Assembly (NCBI GenBank): GCA_964547875.1
Contig: CAZJPE010000001.1
Span: 124,001 to 188,000, forward strand
Source of the DNA: JAUSIK01 sp964547875
GTDB taxonomy: Archaea; Nanobdellota; Nanobdellia; Pacearchaeales; GW2011-AR1
Direction of reading: 5' to 3'
Length of the DNA stretch: 64,000 nucleotides
Shown here: piece by piece, positions 33,025-42,161 of the stretch
Position numbering within the stretch: position 1 is the stretch's first letter
Layout: each line of letters begins with the position of its first letter
Position numbers and translations under genes: made by a program
The notes under the pieces: model-generated
Told to the model about the DNA's origin: nothing
Database searches by the model: none
What the model saw: only the letters and a program-made list of their open reading frames with translations

Positions 33025-34401
33025 ATGAAAAGCAGGCTGATTTTCTCTGGAATTATTGTCTTTTTTCTTTGCTTTGCTTATGTTTCTGCTCTTGACTTGG
33101 AGATTGAAAAAATAAGCAAGGGAGATGTCGTTATTGCTGAATTAAGGAATCCTGCTATCTTTGATTTTATTATAAAAAATAAAGGCGCGGCTGATAATGT
33201 TGAGATTTATAGCCTAGTCGGAGTGTCCATGACTCCAAAGGGAACTTTTTCAATCCCAAGCGGCGAATCAACAACAGAAGTCTGGGCATATCTTGGCGAG
33301 GATTATCTGAAACGCGAGGGACTCTACTCTTTTCAATATCAAATTAAAGGAAATCAAGGAATTTTTGAGGATAAATTAACTGTTCAAGTTGTGCATTTGC
33401 AAGATATTTTTATTATTGAGCAAATGAAAATTCATCCAGATGACGAGATTGCGAATTTAACTATAAAAAATGTCGTAAACTCGAATTTAGAAAATGTGGA
33501 AATTCAATTCAGTTCTGCATTTTTTGACAGCACAAAAAAAATAAATTTCAAGCCGTTTGAAGAAGTTGATGTGCTTATAGTAATAGAGAGAAAAAGCTCA
33601 AGATTGAGAGCAGGCAGCTATCCATTAGAGATTAAGATTAATGTTGACGATTCTTCAGTCAAATTAGAAGGAACTATTAATTATCTTGAGAAAGAGGGAA
33701 CATCTGTCATAAAGGAATCAACTGGATTTTTAATTATTAAATCTTTAATTAAGGAAGTGAATGAAGGCAATATACCTGTGACTTCAACTATAGAGATTAA
33801 GAAAGACATTATATCCAGACTTTTTACAGGATATTCTATTGCGCCATTGGAAGTTGAAAGAAGCGGCGTGGTTGTTGATTACAAATGGGAGAGAGAATTG
33901 CAGCCTGGAGAGTCGTTTAGCGTTGTCGCAACTACAAATTACACGTTTATAGTCTTATTTATGGCTTTAGTTATTCTATTTGCGTTTGGCGTGAGATTTT
34001 ATACTACGAAAGCTCTGACTTTGAACAAGAGCGTTTCCTTTGTTAAGACAAAGGGCGGGGAATTTGCATTGAAAGTAAGAATTAACGCGAAGGGCGGCAG
34101 AACTGTTAGCAATGTTCAGATTACAGATATGCTACCTGCCATGGCTAAGTTATATAATGGATTTGGAAAGCCTGATAAAATTGACGAGGCTAATAAAAAA
34201 TTATTCTGGAATATTCCACATCTTAATAGAGGAGAAGAGCGCGTATTTTCGTATATAATCTACTCTAAGTTAAGGGCTGTTGGCAGATTTGAACTGCCTG
34301 CTGCAATGGCTATTTTTGATAGCGAAGGAAAAAGAGATAATGTAATGTCAAACAGGGCTTATTTTGTTTCTGAAACAATGGCTGAAAATGCCCAGAACTA
34401 A
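33025..34401 (+). CDS. Secreted membrane-anchored protein with Ig-like beta domains
   Basis: 458 residues. A signal peptide (SGIIVFFLCFAYVSALD) leads into three or so NEW3/CARDB-like beta domains (ADNVEIYSLVGVSMTPKGTFSIPSGES.., NLENVEIQFSSAFFDSTKKINFKPFEEVDVLI). A membrane segment near residue 310 (FIVLFMALVILFAFGVRFY) is followed by a cytoplasmic DUF11-like domain (VRINAKGGRTVSNVQITDMLP). It is likely a surface or envelope structural protein. The TAA is four bases before the first 55-base repeat. Confidence 0.6.
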   Translation: MKSRLIFSGIIVFFLCFAYVSALDLEIEKISKGDVVIAELRNPAIFDFIIKNKGAADNVEIYSLVGVSMTPKGTFSIPSGESTTEVWAYLGEDYLKREGLYSFQYQIKGNQGIFEDKLTVQVVHLQDIFIIEQMKIHPDDEIANLTIKNVVNSNLENVEIQFSSAFFDSTKKINFKPFEEVDVLIVIERKSSRLRAGSYPLEIKINVDDSSVKLEGTINYLEKEGTSVIKESTGFLIIKSLIKEVNEGNIPVTSTIEIKKDIISRLFTGYSIAPLEVERSGVVVDYKWERELQPGESFSVVATTNYTFIVLFMALVILFAFGVRFYTTKALTLNKSVSFVKTKGGEFALKVRINAKGGRTVSNVQITDMLPAMAKLYNGFGKPDKIDEANKKLFWNIPHLNRGEERVFSYIIYSKLRAVGRFELPAAMAIFDSEGKRDNVMSNRAYFVSETMAENAQN

Positions 34402-34404
34402 AAA

Positions 34405-34514
34405 TTAACCAGAGGTTAAGATGAAAAGAAGATTTAAAAAATCTTTCAGCAAAGTAAGGTTAACCAGAGGTTAAGATGAAAAGAAGATTTAAAAAATCTT
34501 TCAGCAAAGTAAGG
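34405..34514 (+). repeat. 55-base tandem repeat, two full copies, third copy beyond the gap
   Basis: Units at 34405-34459 and 34460-34514 are identical. Thirty bases of the same unit reappear at 34615-34644, where they hold the SD and first codons of the DUF192 gene. Each unit contains the dyads TTAACC-AGA-GGTTAA and AAGATTT-AAA-AAATCTT and a small frame with its own SD (GAGGT) and ATG that reads MKRRFKKSFSKVRLTRG, then TAA in the next unit. The array borders a scaffold gap, so the real copy number is unknown; assembly duplication is possible. Confidence 0.75.
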
Positions 34515-34614
34515 NNNNNNNNNNNNNNNNNNNNNNNNNNNNNNNNNNNNNNNNNNNNNNNNNNNNNNNNNNNNNNNNNNNNNNNNNNNNNNNNNNNNNN
34601 NNNNNNNNNNNNNN
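34515..34614. other. Assembly gap of 100 N
   Basis: Exactly 100 N, the default length for a scaffold gap of unknown size. It lies inside the 55-base repeat array, which probably stopped the assembler. Confidence 0.98.
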
Positions 34615-34630
34615 TTAACCAGAGGTTAAG

Positions 34631-35086
34631 ATGAAAAGAAGATTATTATTCATTATTATTACAATTATTATTTTGCTTATTGTATTGGCTGCTAATGTTG
34701 AGCAAAATGTAGATTATGTGAGAATAAATAATCATGATATAAAAGTTGAGATAGCTGATAGCGCTGATGAAAGAGAGCGTGGATTGATGTTTAGAGAGTC
34801 GCTTGATGAAAAAACAGGAATGCTGTTTATTTTTGATGACAGCGGCGTGATAAATTTCTGGATGAAGAATACTCTAATCAACTTGGACATTATATTTATT
34901 GACGAGAATTTTAGAATAATAAATATTGCCAGAAATGCTCTGCCTTGCGTTGAAGAGCCCTGCACTTATTACTCTTCGCATGAATTTCCTGCAAAATACG
35001 TTCTTGAGATAAATGGGGGAGAAGCTGATAAATTAGGAATAAAAGATGGAGATGAGGTTGAGATTTTCTTAGAAAGCAAAGATTAA
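34631..35086 (+). CDS. DUF192 family protein, membrane-anchored
   Basis: 151 residues. An N-terminal membrane segment (LLFIIITIIILLIVLAANV) is followed by VEIADSADERERGLMFRESLDEKTGMLFIFDDSGVINFWMKNTLINLDIIFID, the conserved core of DUF192. Its biochemical role is not established; many archaeal copies are exported. The first 30 bases of the gene region are the end of a 55-base repeat. tRNA-Gly follows 26 bases later. Confidence 0.8.
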   Translation: MKRRLLFIIITIIILLIVLAANVEQNVDYVRINNHDIKVEIADSADERERGLMFRESLDEKTGMLFIFDDSGVINFWMKNTLINLDIIFIDENFRIINIARNALPCVEEPCTYYSSHEFPAKYVLEINGGEADKLGIKDGDEVEIFLESKD

Positions 35087-35112
35087 AAAGAGCAGATATT
35101 AATTCGTTTTAA

Positions 35113-35184
35113 GCGCTGGTAGTATAGCGGTTAGTATATCTCGTTGCCAACGAGGTGACCCGGGTTCGACTCCCGGCCAGCGCA
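35113..35184 (+). tRNA. tRNA-Gly (GCC)
   Basis: Cloverleaf of 72 bases. Acceptor GCGCTGG pairs fully with CCAGCGC before discriminator A; the anticodon loop is TTGCCAA with GCC between a TCTCG/CGAGG stem; the T arm CCGGG TTCGACT CCCGG is perfect. No intron and no encoded CCA. Confidence 0.95.
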
Positions 35185-35248
35185 TATTTTTATAAGTATA
35201 TTCCGTCTCTGAAAAACGAAATGCTTTATAAGCAGATAGTATTGAATA

Positions 35249-35839
35249 CTATGTAACGTAAAATAAAACTAAAAAGAATATAAGTGCATAAGCTAAGAGT
35301 AAAATGGAGCTGTACTCTCTTACAATCTTTTTATGTCTCTTCCCTATAAAAGCAAAAATCAGAGAGATAATAAACATTCTAATTGCTCTTGAAACAGCTA
35401 CAAAAAATAAATATAAAAATAAATTAAATTGGTGTAAAACAGTCTGAAAAGTCCAAACCTTTACTGGAATAAATGTTGTAGTCTGCCTGAGAACGACAAC
35501 TATGCCTTTTTCCATATAAAGTGAATTTATTGAATCTAACATTTTTTGATTAATAAATGGAGTATTAACCAGAATTTTGCCGGATAATAAAGGATAGTTC
35601 GAGACAAATAGAAAATATATTATAATGCCCAAAATAGAAAATAATAGAGTAAAGAGAAAGAATTTCTTGTAATTTTTTGGATATAAGAGACACAATATTA
35701 AAAGAAGAAAATCTGGGATAACAAACCAAATACTTGCCTCAAAAAAAGCCCATATAGCCAGTAAGACTAAGGCTCCTTTGGTCATTGTTAATAAACTTAG
35801 TTTATCGTAAAGCTTTTTGTTGAATTCTGAAAATGTCAT
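35249..35839 (-). CDS. Membrane protein, DedA/YqaA-like (SNARE-associated) family
   Basis: 196 residues with five or so membrane segments. FFEASIWFVIPDFLLLILCLLYPKNYKKFFLFTLLFSILGIIIYFLF resembles the YqaA branch, where an E-x-S-x-x-P re-entrant loop is followed by two helices. Such proteins scramble or move lipids or related molecules. Last gene of a five-gene run (39412 to 35249) with FAD oxidase, GDPD, half-MFS and another membrane protein. Confidence 0.55.
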   Translation of the reverse strand: MTFSEFNKKLYDKLSLLTMTKGALVLLAIWAFFEASIWFVIPDFLLLILCLLYPKNYKKFFLFTLLFSILGIIIYFLFVSNYPLLSGKILVNTPFINQKMLDSINSLYMEKGIVVVLRQTTTFIPVKVWTFQTVLHQFNLFLYLFFVAVSRAIRMFIISLIFAFIGKRHKKIVREYSSILLLAYALIFFLVLFYVT

Positions 35840-36486
35840 CTTCTAGTTTTGTCTTTTAATACAATTTTTCTTAATGCGAAAAATATCAGTAAAAGTGCAA
35901 TAGCTTGAACAACATGGTAAAAGGCATTATGATTAAAGTAAATTTGATGTAGTGATATTTGAGCTTGTTGAATCCATGCAGCAATAAATGTCAAAATAAT
36001 TCCAATTACTCCAAGTAAGGTTGAAGGTTGTTTCTTTCGGAGATATAAAATGCATAAAGAAATCAAAAGAAAGATAGTTGCTGGAACATAATTATAAATA
36101 GCAATTTTGAATTGGCTATTAATGAAAATAACATATACTGAATACAAAAAGAATTCAAGTGATGCTACAGATTGGATTAACTTTTTATATTTAGGCAAGA
36201 TGAGATTTCCGGCAATCAACCAAGAAAATAGGCTAACTAATCCTAAACAAATCATAGTTGCTTTCCACAATACAAGATTAGTTAGAGAATCGCTATAGGG
36301 AAAGAAGCCGTGAACAATTCCGCCTATAATAGAACTTAAAGCAAGAGAAATATAAAAAAGAAAGATCGTTAGCTTTATTTTGCTTTTTATCTTAAGATTC
36401 AGAATGATTAGCCCTAAGACCAAAGTTTCCAAAGCTAAGAAAAAGTCAGTTAAGGCGACATCTGGTTGTATTAGTCCTAAAAACAT
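35836..36486 (-). CDS. Multi-pass membrane protein, 216 aa
   Basis: Seven hydrophobic segments. Three histidine-bearing spots (GIVHGFFPYSDS, near residue 58, and IYFNHNAFYHVVQ, near 185) recall ceramidase-like or DUF6962 membrane hydrolases, but I cannot assign the family. It overlaps the next gene by four bases and starts one base after the half-MFS gene, so it belongs to the lipid-type operon. Confidence 0.5.
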   Translation of the reverse strand: MFLGLIQPDVALTDFFLALETLVLGLIILNLKIKSKIKLTIFLFYISLALSSIIGGIVHGFFPYSDSLTNLVLWKATMICLGLVSLFSWLIAGNLILPKYKKLIQSVASLEFFLYSVYVIFINSQFKIAIYNYVPATIFLLISLCILYLRKKQPSTLLGVIGIILTFIAAWIQQAQISLHQIYFNHNAFYHVVQAIALLLIFFALRKIVLKDKTRR

Positions 36487-36487
36487 T

Positions 36488-37027
36488 TTATTTCTCTTTT
36501 ATTTTAAGTATAAGCAAGCCACTTAAAAATAATATCGAAGAACCTATATAGAATATTACTTCAATGGTGAGCAAATCAATAATATATCCTCCTATAATAA
36601 CTGCTAAGGCTGAAAAAATAGCAATCCATGTATGATATCTTCCTATAAGTCTGCCTCTCTCTTTCCCATCGGTAAAATCAGCTACAATTGCTTTTTCACT
36701 TGTTTTTTGCATGGCACCAAAGATACCTAACAGAACCTGTAATACATAAACTTCATATATACTAGTTGCGATAGGAAATAAAAGAAAAAGTATTGCCACT
36801 CCCCAACTATTTATAACGAGAAATATTTTTCTGCCAAATTTATCAGAGAAGTCTCCAATTAGCTTATGAACAAAGGCGGAACTTAGAGCAAATAGTGCGT
36901 ATGCAATACCGAACTGAGTGAAATTAGCCCCTATTTGCCTAATGAATATTATGTAAAATGGAAAAACTATTCCACTTCCAAATAGAACTACGCTTTGAGT
37001 CATTGTAAGCCATTTAAGGTCTTTCAT
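36488..37027 (-). CDS. Half-length MFS transporter
   Basis: 179 residues with six membrane segments, half of a normal 12-segment MFS carrier. The loop after helix 2 is GDFSDKFGRKIFLV, the MFS signature D-x-x-x-x-R-x-x-x, and GAMQKTSEKAIVADFTDGKERGRLIGRY matches the helix 4-5 region. It ends cleanly and the next gene begins one base later, so it may work as a dimer or be a truncated copy. Overlaps the GDPD gene by four bases. Confidence 0.65.
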   Translation of the reverse strand: MKDLKWLTMTQSVVLFGSGIVFPFYIIFIRQIGANFTQFGIAYALFALSSAFVHKLIGDFSDKFGRKIFLVINSWGVAILFLLFPIATSIYEVYVLQVLLGIFGAMQKTSEKAIVADFTDGKERGRLIGRYHTWIAIFSALAVIIGGYIIDLLTIEVIFYIGSSILFLSGLLILKIKEK

Positions 37028-37947
37028 CTTTTGTCTCTAAGCTCCTTTCCTAAAAGTGGCTCGTCAGTTATAATTCCATATGGTTTCTTGTTAAGGTCGT
37101 AATTAATGTCTGATTCATTATTGGGCGCCCATAGGAATATAGGATATCCATTTTTAATAAGGCGGTTTATAGTATTTTCTTTAACTCTATAATTTACGCT
37201 TAGTAAGTCTGGTTTTATTATTTTTCTAATAGCCCTTCTAATTGGTTCTTGCCTTAAAAACCACGGAAGATCAACCCTTACTCCCTCTTCTATTTCAGCT
37301 AACAACTCTTCATTCCAATTTGTGTCCATAAAAATGAGGACTGTATGTATTTTTGGGTCGATTTTCTTTAATCTGTAAAGAACAATTGGATTAAAAGAAC
37401 TCAAATAAACCCAATTATAGGCGTTATGTTTTTTTATTACCTCTACAGCCTTTTTTTCAATGCCTGTATCTGATGCAGTCGCTACTTTTAGCTCAACCAT
37501 ATAAATGGCGCTTCCGTTAACTGTGGTAAGAAAATCCTCGAATGTTGCAACATAAGAACCTCTGAAACTTTCATTAAACTTCTGACCTAAATCAAGATGC
37601 AACATATCATCCAGAGTTTTGTCGCTAACTTTTCCAGTCGCATTTGTTAAACGCCCCAATGTCAAATCGTGAAATATAATAAGCTCTCCATCAGAAGTCA
37701 TCTGCCCATCAACATCTATTCCGTCCAAACCATTTGCCAGAGCTAATTTTGCCCCTGCTAAGCTGTTATCTGGTGCATGGTCTCCGAAACCTCTATGAGA
37801 GATTATTAAAGTTTTTTCAGGGATTTTTATTGAACCTGAGTAAGATGACTCATATAAGAATAAATAAACAAAAAATAGAGTAATTAAAATTATTACAGCG
37901 ATTGCAATCTTAAGTATTTTTCTTTTTTTATTACCAGTATCTTTCAT
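37024..37947 (-). CDS. Glycerophosphodiester phosphodiesterase family protein
   Basis: 307 residues. A membrane anchor (ILKIAIAVIILITLFFVYLFLY) precedes LIISHRGFGDHAPDNSLAGAKLALANGLDGIDVDGQMTSDGELIIFHDLTLGRLTNATG, the GDPD metal and catalytic core with HRG and HD. The usual PENT reads PDNS and the E-x-D pair reads DVDGQ, so two metal ligands are changed. The barrel ends LWAPNNESDI. It would free glycerol phosphate from diesters outside the cell. Overlaps FAD oxidase (17 bases) and half-MFS (4 bases). Confidence 0.75.
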   Translation of the reverse strand: MKDTGNKKRKILKIAIAVIILITLFFVYLFLYESSYSGSIKIPEKTLIISHRGFGDHAPDNSLAGAKLALANGLDGIDVDGQMTSDGELIIFHDLTLGRLTNATGKVSDKTLDDMLHLDLGQKFNESFRGSYVATFEDFLTTVNGSAIYMVELKVATASDTGIEKKAVEVIKKHNAYNWVYLSSFNPIVLYRLKKIDPKIHTVLIFMDTNWNEELLAEIEEGVRVDLPWFLRQEPIRRAIRKIIKPDLLSVNYRVKENTINRLIKNGYPIFLWAPNNESDINYDLNKKPYGIITDEPLLGKELRDKR

Positions 37948-39412
37948 CTTCTTCCCCTAACGCATATTTAGCGTAAAATTTGTTCATAAACATTTGCTTT
38001 GAGTCATATTCTTTTTTCTTTGAAAATACGAAATCTATATTCGGGTAAGCTTTTCTTATTTGTTCTTGGGTAGGATATAAATTATATGTTAAATAATAGG
38101 TCCCATTATTTTTTATAGCTAAATCAACTATTTTTTGAATTGTTTTTTCTGTCTTTTTTAAGTCTTTTTCTCTGAGTTTTACATTGCCATAATAGATTAT
38201 TGCAAAAGATTCTTCATTTGGAGAATAAGATAAGAAAGATTCGTTGTTTGGCGCTACATATCTTATTGTAAAACTCAAAACATTTACATTATCTTCTTTT
38301 AATATATGAATAAATTCGTCTGAAAAGTTAACAAAGTTTCTTGTAGGTATGAAATATTCTTGCAATATATCTGTATCGCTTTCGGAATTATGTTCTAAAA
38401 GCTCAATTGGTGCTTCAGGAGGTCTCATGGCGTTATTTCTTGAAATTAAGCGGTTTTCCCCTGATTCAATTTTCTTTTGGAGATACCATCTCAATTTTTT
38501 CCCCCAGTCATATTTTCTTGAGAGACCAAAAAGAAATTTATCTCTAATAACATGCTCCTCTTTTGTAAGCTGAATTAATTTACTATCGAGTAATTGATTT
38601 GTTTTTCCCCAAGTAAAAATTGTCAGGTCTTCAAAAAGACTATCTGGGTCTATAGAAGGCCTTACTAACATAAGTGCAACACTTTCGTTATTCTTTATGT
38701 GATCTGCAAAATAATTGGGAAATTCCTTATAGTTAACTGACTTAGTTGAAGTTTTATATATTTCATTATTGGTCAGTTGGATATCTGCATCCAATATAAC
38801 TCCGAACATCCCATATCCTCCAATAGCTAAATTAAACAACTCTGAATTTTCTGTTCTGTTAACATTCACCATAGTTCCATTAGCTAAAAGGAGTCTAAAA
38901 CTTTTAACCGTATCTATCATCGCAGTTCTATCTAGGTCTCTTCCGTGAGCATTTGCACTCATAGTGCCTCCAATAGTGAAAATGTTTGATGACTGCATTA
39001 CCTTAACTGATAAATTATATGGATTAATATAATTTTGAACATCATCCCACGTTGCTCCGCTCTGAACCGTTATAATTTTATTTTGCAAATCAAGATTTAG
39101 AACATTATCGTAATCTTTCATATTAATTACTAAGGCATCTTTGTAATAAGTATGCCCCCCTTGGCTGTGTTGGCTCCCTGCAATAGAAACATTGAGTCTT
39201 TTTTCTCTGGCATCTGCAAGTAATTCCTTTAATTGTTCGGTTTGATTTTCTTTTACTATCTTTTTAACATATGTTGGATAGAGATGACCAATGTCTTTTA
39301 TCAATAAATGCTCTTTTTTATCTTGAATTTTCTCAATTGAAAATAAAAAAATCAGTGCGTAAAGAACAATTCCCAGAGAAATAAATAAGATTATTGCTCT
39401 CTTTTTTCCCAT
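37931..39412 (-). CDS. FAD-linked oxidase with membrane anchor
   Basis: 493 residues. N-terminal membrane segment (ILFISLGIVLYALIFLFSI), then the FAD_binding_4 domain: NVSIAGSQHSQGGHTYYKDALVINMK, ITVQSGATWDDVQNYI, SSNIFTIGGTMSANAHGRDLD and GGYGMFGVILDADIQL. The His in SQHSQGGH may hold FAD. Closest in pattern to lactone, alditol or D-arabinono-lactone-type oxidases. As first gene of the operon with GDPD it might act on a glycerol-type alcohol, but this is inference. Substrate unknown. Confidence 0.7.
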   Translation of the reverse strand: MGKKRAIILFISLGIVLYALIFLFSIEKIQDKKEHLLIKDIGHLYPTYVKKIVKENQTEQLKELLADAREKRLNVSIAGSQHSQGGHTYYKDALVINMKDYDNVLNLDLQNKIITVQSGATWDDVQNYINPYNLSVKVMQSSNIFTIGGTMSANAHGRDLDRTAMIDTVKSFRLLLANGTMVNVNRTENSELFNLAIGGYGMFGVILDADIQLTNNEIYKTSTKSVNYKEFPNYFADHIKNNESVALMLVRPSIDPDSLFEDLTIFTWGKTNQLLDSKLIQLTKEEHVIRDKFLFGLSRKYDWGKKLRWYLQKKIESGENRLISRNNAMRPPEAPIELLEHNSESDTDILQEYFIPTRNFVNFSDEFIHILKEDNVNVLSFTIRYVAPNNESFLSYSPNEESFAIIYYGNVKLREKDLKKTEKTIQKIVDLAIKNNGTYYLTYNLYPTQEQIRKAYPNIDFVFSKKKEYDSKQMFMNKFYAKYALGEEDERYW

Positions 39413-39476
39413 TATAATTAAAGATTTATCTTATTTAAAAACCCGTCGCATTAACTACAATATTGACTAGGAATGT

Positions 39477-39485
39477 TTTATAAAA
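39477..39485 (+). promoter_or_regulatory. TATA element before the hydrolase gene
   Basis: TTTATAAAA lies about 25 bases before the ATG at 39506. Confidence 0.5.
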
Positions 39486-39505
39486 TCTTATGAATTAAAT
39501 AAAAT

Positions 39506-40369
39506 ATGATATACACGAAGGCGACTATTATAATAGCGATTATACTTGGATTTATAATATTTGTTTCCTTAATTGGCTTTTTTTTATATATAAGGCCGCC
39601 TAGAATGCATACTAATATTGCTCCTTCTGATTTTAATCTTAAATATAGAAATATAGAGTTTAAAACAAAAGATGGCTTGACGTTAAGAGGATGGTTTATT
39701 CCTTCAGAGCATTCAAATGCTACGATAATAATTGGGCATGGCTTTCCCTTTGACAAGAATAATGTCCTGTCTGCAACTAAATTTTTGAATAAGCATTATA
39801 ATCTTCTTTATTATGATTTCAGATATTTTGGCGAGAGCGATGGAGTTTTTACTACAATTTCTTATAGAGAGCGGGGAGACTTGTTAGAGGCGATTGATTA
39901 TTTGAAGAAAAAGAAGAATGCTGATTCAATAGGATTGTATGGATTTTCCATGAGCGCAGCTACATTTTTGCTGACAGATTCAAAGAACGTTAAGGCAATT
40001 GTGGCAGATTCCAGTTATTCAAGCCTGTATGAAATGACAAAAGCAGCCTATAGAATATTCCCTGGATTTCTTAAATATCCTTTTGTTTGGACAACCTTAT
40101 TTTTTGCGAAGCTGTTTTTGGGAATAAACATATTTGAACTCTCCCCAAAGGAAAATGTTAAATCTCTTAATGTGCCGATATTGCTTATTCATGGAGCAGA
40201 GGATGAAGAGATTCCTGCAGAGCATTCTAAAATCCTGCATAAAAACGCCCTTAATAGCGAGCTTTGGCTTGTTGAAGGAGCAGGTCATGGAATGAGCTAT
40301 TCTAAAAATCCTGAAGAATATGAAAAGAGAGTCATAGATTTTTTTGATAAAAATCTGCTTGGTAATTAG
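39506..40369 (+). CDS. Membrane-anchored alpha/beta hydrolase
   Basis: 287 residues. One membrane segment (TIIIAIILGFIIFVSLIGFFLYI) then the hydrolase fold: ATIIIGHGFPFDKNN (oxyanion), LYYDFRYFGESDG, the nucleophile elbow LYGFSMSAATFLL (Ser near 146), ILLIHGAEDEEIPAEHS (Asp near 232) and EGAGHGMSYSKNP (His near 262). It belongs to the peptidase S9/BAAT-like 'alpha/beta hydrolase with HGxP' group. Substrate unknown. Converges on the thermosome gene with a four-base overlap. Confidence 0.75.
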   Translation: MIYTKATIIIAIILGFIIFVSLIGFFLYIRPPRMHTNIAPSDFNLKYRNIEFKTKDGLTLRGWFIPSEHSNATIIIGHGFPFDKNNVLSATKFLNKHYNLLYYDFRYFGESDGVFTTISYRERGDLLEAIDYLKKKKNADSIGLYGFSMSAATFLLTDSKNVKAIVADSSYSSLYEMTKAAYRIFPGFLKYPFVWTTLFFAKLFLGINIFELSPKENVKSLNVPILLIHGAEDEEIPAEHSKILHKNALNSELWLVEGAGHGMSYSKNPEEYEKRVIDFFDKNLLGN

Positions 40370-41970
40370 TCTACTCCATAATCCTCTATCTTTGCCTTAC
40401 TAGTGTCTTGCCCGGGAAGGTTTCCGCTTACAAGAACGTCGTCTATTCTTAAAATCATTGTTGCAACTTCTGCTGCAGAATTAATTGCCAGGGTTTTTAC
40501 TCTTAATGGCTCTATTATGCCTGCGCCAAATGTGTCTTCAATATCATTTCTCAATAAATTAAGTCCGTGATTATACAGGCCTGCTTCGTGTCTTTTTTTC
40601 AATTCTGTTAAAATATCTATAGGATCTAAACCGGCATTTTCTGCAAGAGCTTCTGGAATAGATTCTAATGCGTTCGCGAATTCCTCTACAGCCAGCTGCT
40701 CCCTTCCGCTTAAAGTGCGGGCATATGCTTTTAGTCTTTTCGAGAGTTCAATTTCTATTGCGCCGCCTCCTGGAACTATTTTCCCGCTTTTCACAGCAGA
40801 AGCAACATCTCCCAAGCCATCTCTTACAGCTCTTTCTATTTCATCAATTATATGCTGTGTGCTGCCTCTGATGATTAAAGTAACTGCATGAGGGCTGGGA
40901 CATCCTTTTACATAAGTCATGGAATTCTCCCCTTTTTTTATTTCTTCAACTGTCTCTGCTTTTCCCAAAATATCTTCGTTCAAATCTGAAATGTTGGATA
41001 ATATTCTTCCATTTGTTGCCCGCGCCAATTTTTCCATGTCAGATTTAGGGATTCTTCTGCATGCCAAAATCCCTGCTTTTGCCAGATAATATTGCGCAAC
41101 GTCGTCAATTCCTTTCTGGCAGAAAACTACATTGGCTCCAGAAGCTATTATCTTTGCCGTCATATTTTTTAGATATCTTTCTTCTGAATCTATGAAGCTT
41201 TCTAATTGCTCTGGAGTTGATACAGATATTCTTGCCTCTTTTTCTGGATTGCGCAATTCTAAAGCTGCATCTATTAACAAAATTCTTGCATCTTTTATTT
41301 TAGACGGCATGTCCGCATTAGCTCTTTCCTTATCCAAAACAATTCCTTGAATAAGCTCACTTTCTGATATTGAATCTCCATTAATCTTTTCTATCTTTAT
41401 ATTGTTTAAATCTATATTTTTCCCAGATGCAATCTGATCAACTGCCCTGACGACTAATTCGGCGAGCATTTCCTTATTGCCTTCTGCGCCCTTGCCTGTC
41501 ATTGCGGTTTGGGCTATTTTTTCTAAAACGCTTTTATCTTGTAGAGGAATAGAGATTTCATTTAATATTTGCATGGATTTCTGCGCAGCCAAGCGATAGC
41601 CTTTTACAATAGTAGTTGGATGGATGTTTTTATCAAGGAGTTTTTCAGCATATTCTAATAATTTTCCAGCTAACAGAGCAACAGTTGTCGTGCCATCGCC
41701 TACTTCTGCTTCTTGAGTTTTAGCAATCTCTACAATCATCTTAGCAGCAGGATGCTCTATCCCCATCTCTTCAAGAATTGTAACTCCGTCATTTGTTACT
41801 ATAATGTTGCCTGCCGAATCAACTAACATTTTATCCATGCCCTTAGGGCCGAGAGTTGTCTTGACAATGTCTGCGACAACTTTCGCAGCCAGTATATTAT
41901 TTCTTTGCGCATCTTTTCCAAGAGTTCTGGAAATATTTTCAGGTAGAATATAAACTGGTTTTTCTGGCAT
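40366..41970 (-). CDS. Thermosome subunit (group II chaperonin)
   Basis: 534 residues. TTLGPKGMDKMLVDSAGNIIVTNDG, EVGDGTTTVALLAG (nucleotide site), the apical-domain helices, and the GGGAIEIEL and AGLDPIDIL end motifs are those of archaeal chaperonins. Eight- or nine-fold double rings fold proteins with ATP in the cytoplasm. The end IDDVLVSGNLPGQDTSKAKIEDYGVD lacks the GGM-rich tail found in many subunits. The gene is single here; no second subunit is in the window. Confidence 0.97.
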   Translation of the reverse strand: MPEKPVYILPENISRTLGKDAQRNNILAAKVVADIVKTTLGPKGMDKMLVDSAGNIIVTNDGVTILEEMGIEHPAAKMIVEIAKTQEAEVGDGTTTVALLAGKLLEYAEKLLDKNIHPTTIVKGYRLAAQKSMQILNEISIPLQDKSVLEKIAQTAMTGKGAEGNKEMLAELVVRAVDQIASGKNIDLNNIKIEKINGDSISESELIQGIVLDKERANADMPSKIKDARILLIDAALELRNPEKEARISVSTPEQLESFIDSEERYLKNMTAKIIASGANVVFCQKGIDDVAQYYLAKAGILACRRIPKSDMEKLARATNGRILSNISDLNEDILGKAETVEEIKKGENSMTYVKGCPSPHAVTLIIRGSTQHIIDEIERAVRDGLGDVASAVKSGKIVPGGGAIEIELSKRLKAYARTLSGREQLAVEEFANALESIPEALAENAGLDPIDILTELKKRHEAGLYNHGLNLLRNDIEDTFGAGIIEPLRVKTLAINSAAEVATMILRIDDVLVSGNLPGQDTSKAKIEDYGVD

Positions 41971-42161
41971 GTCTTTCAGGGCATTAAGACATTTTTAAGG
42001 TTTTGTATAATTGAGAGGTTGTTAATAAATAGTGTAATGCAGAAAATTATTAATAAAATATATCTTAGTTATGACAAAGTTAAGATTTAGATATACTAAA
42101 AATAAGAAAATAAAAAAATATGCCGAAAGGCAAAAAAATTAAAGATTTAGGAGTTTTCTGA

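Noticed and set aside
34421..34474. 17-residue frame in each 55-base repeat as a certain gene
   Set aside because: Kept as part of the repeat finding only; the array may be an assembly product, so a CDS call is not justified.
42121..42140. Hairpin TGCC-GAAA-GGCA followed by A/T runs as a terminator
   Set aside because: The stem is only four pairs; A/T runs are common here. It could end the acidic-protein message but the support is too weak for a feature.
42054..42140. 23-residue basic frame (MTKLRFRYTKNKK..) before the acidic gene
   Set aside because: Short, Lys-rich in AT-rich DNA, no promoter or partner; chance is likely.
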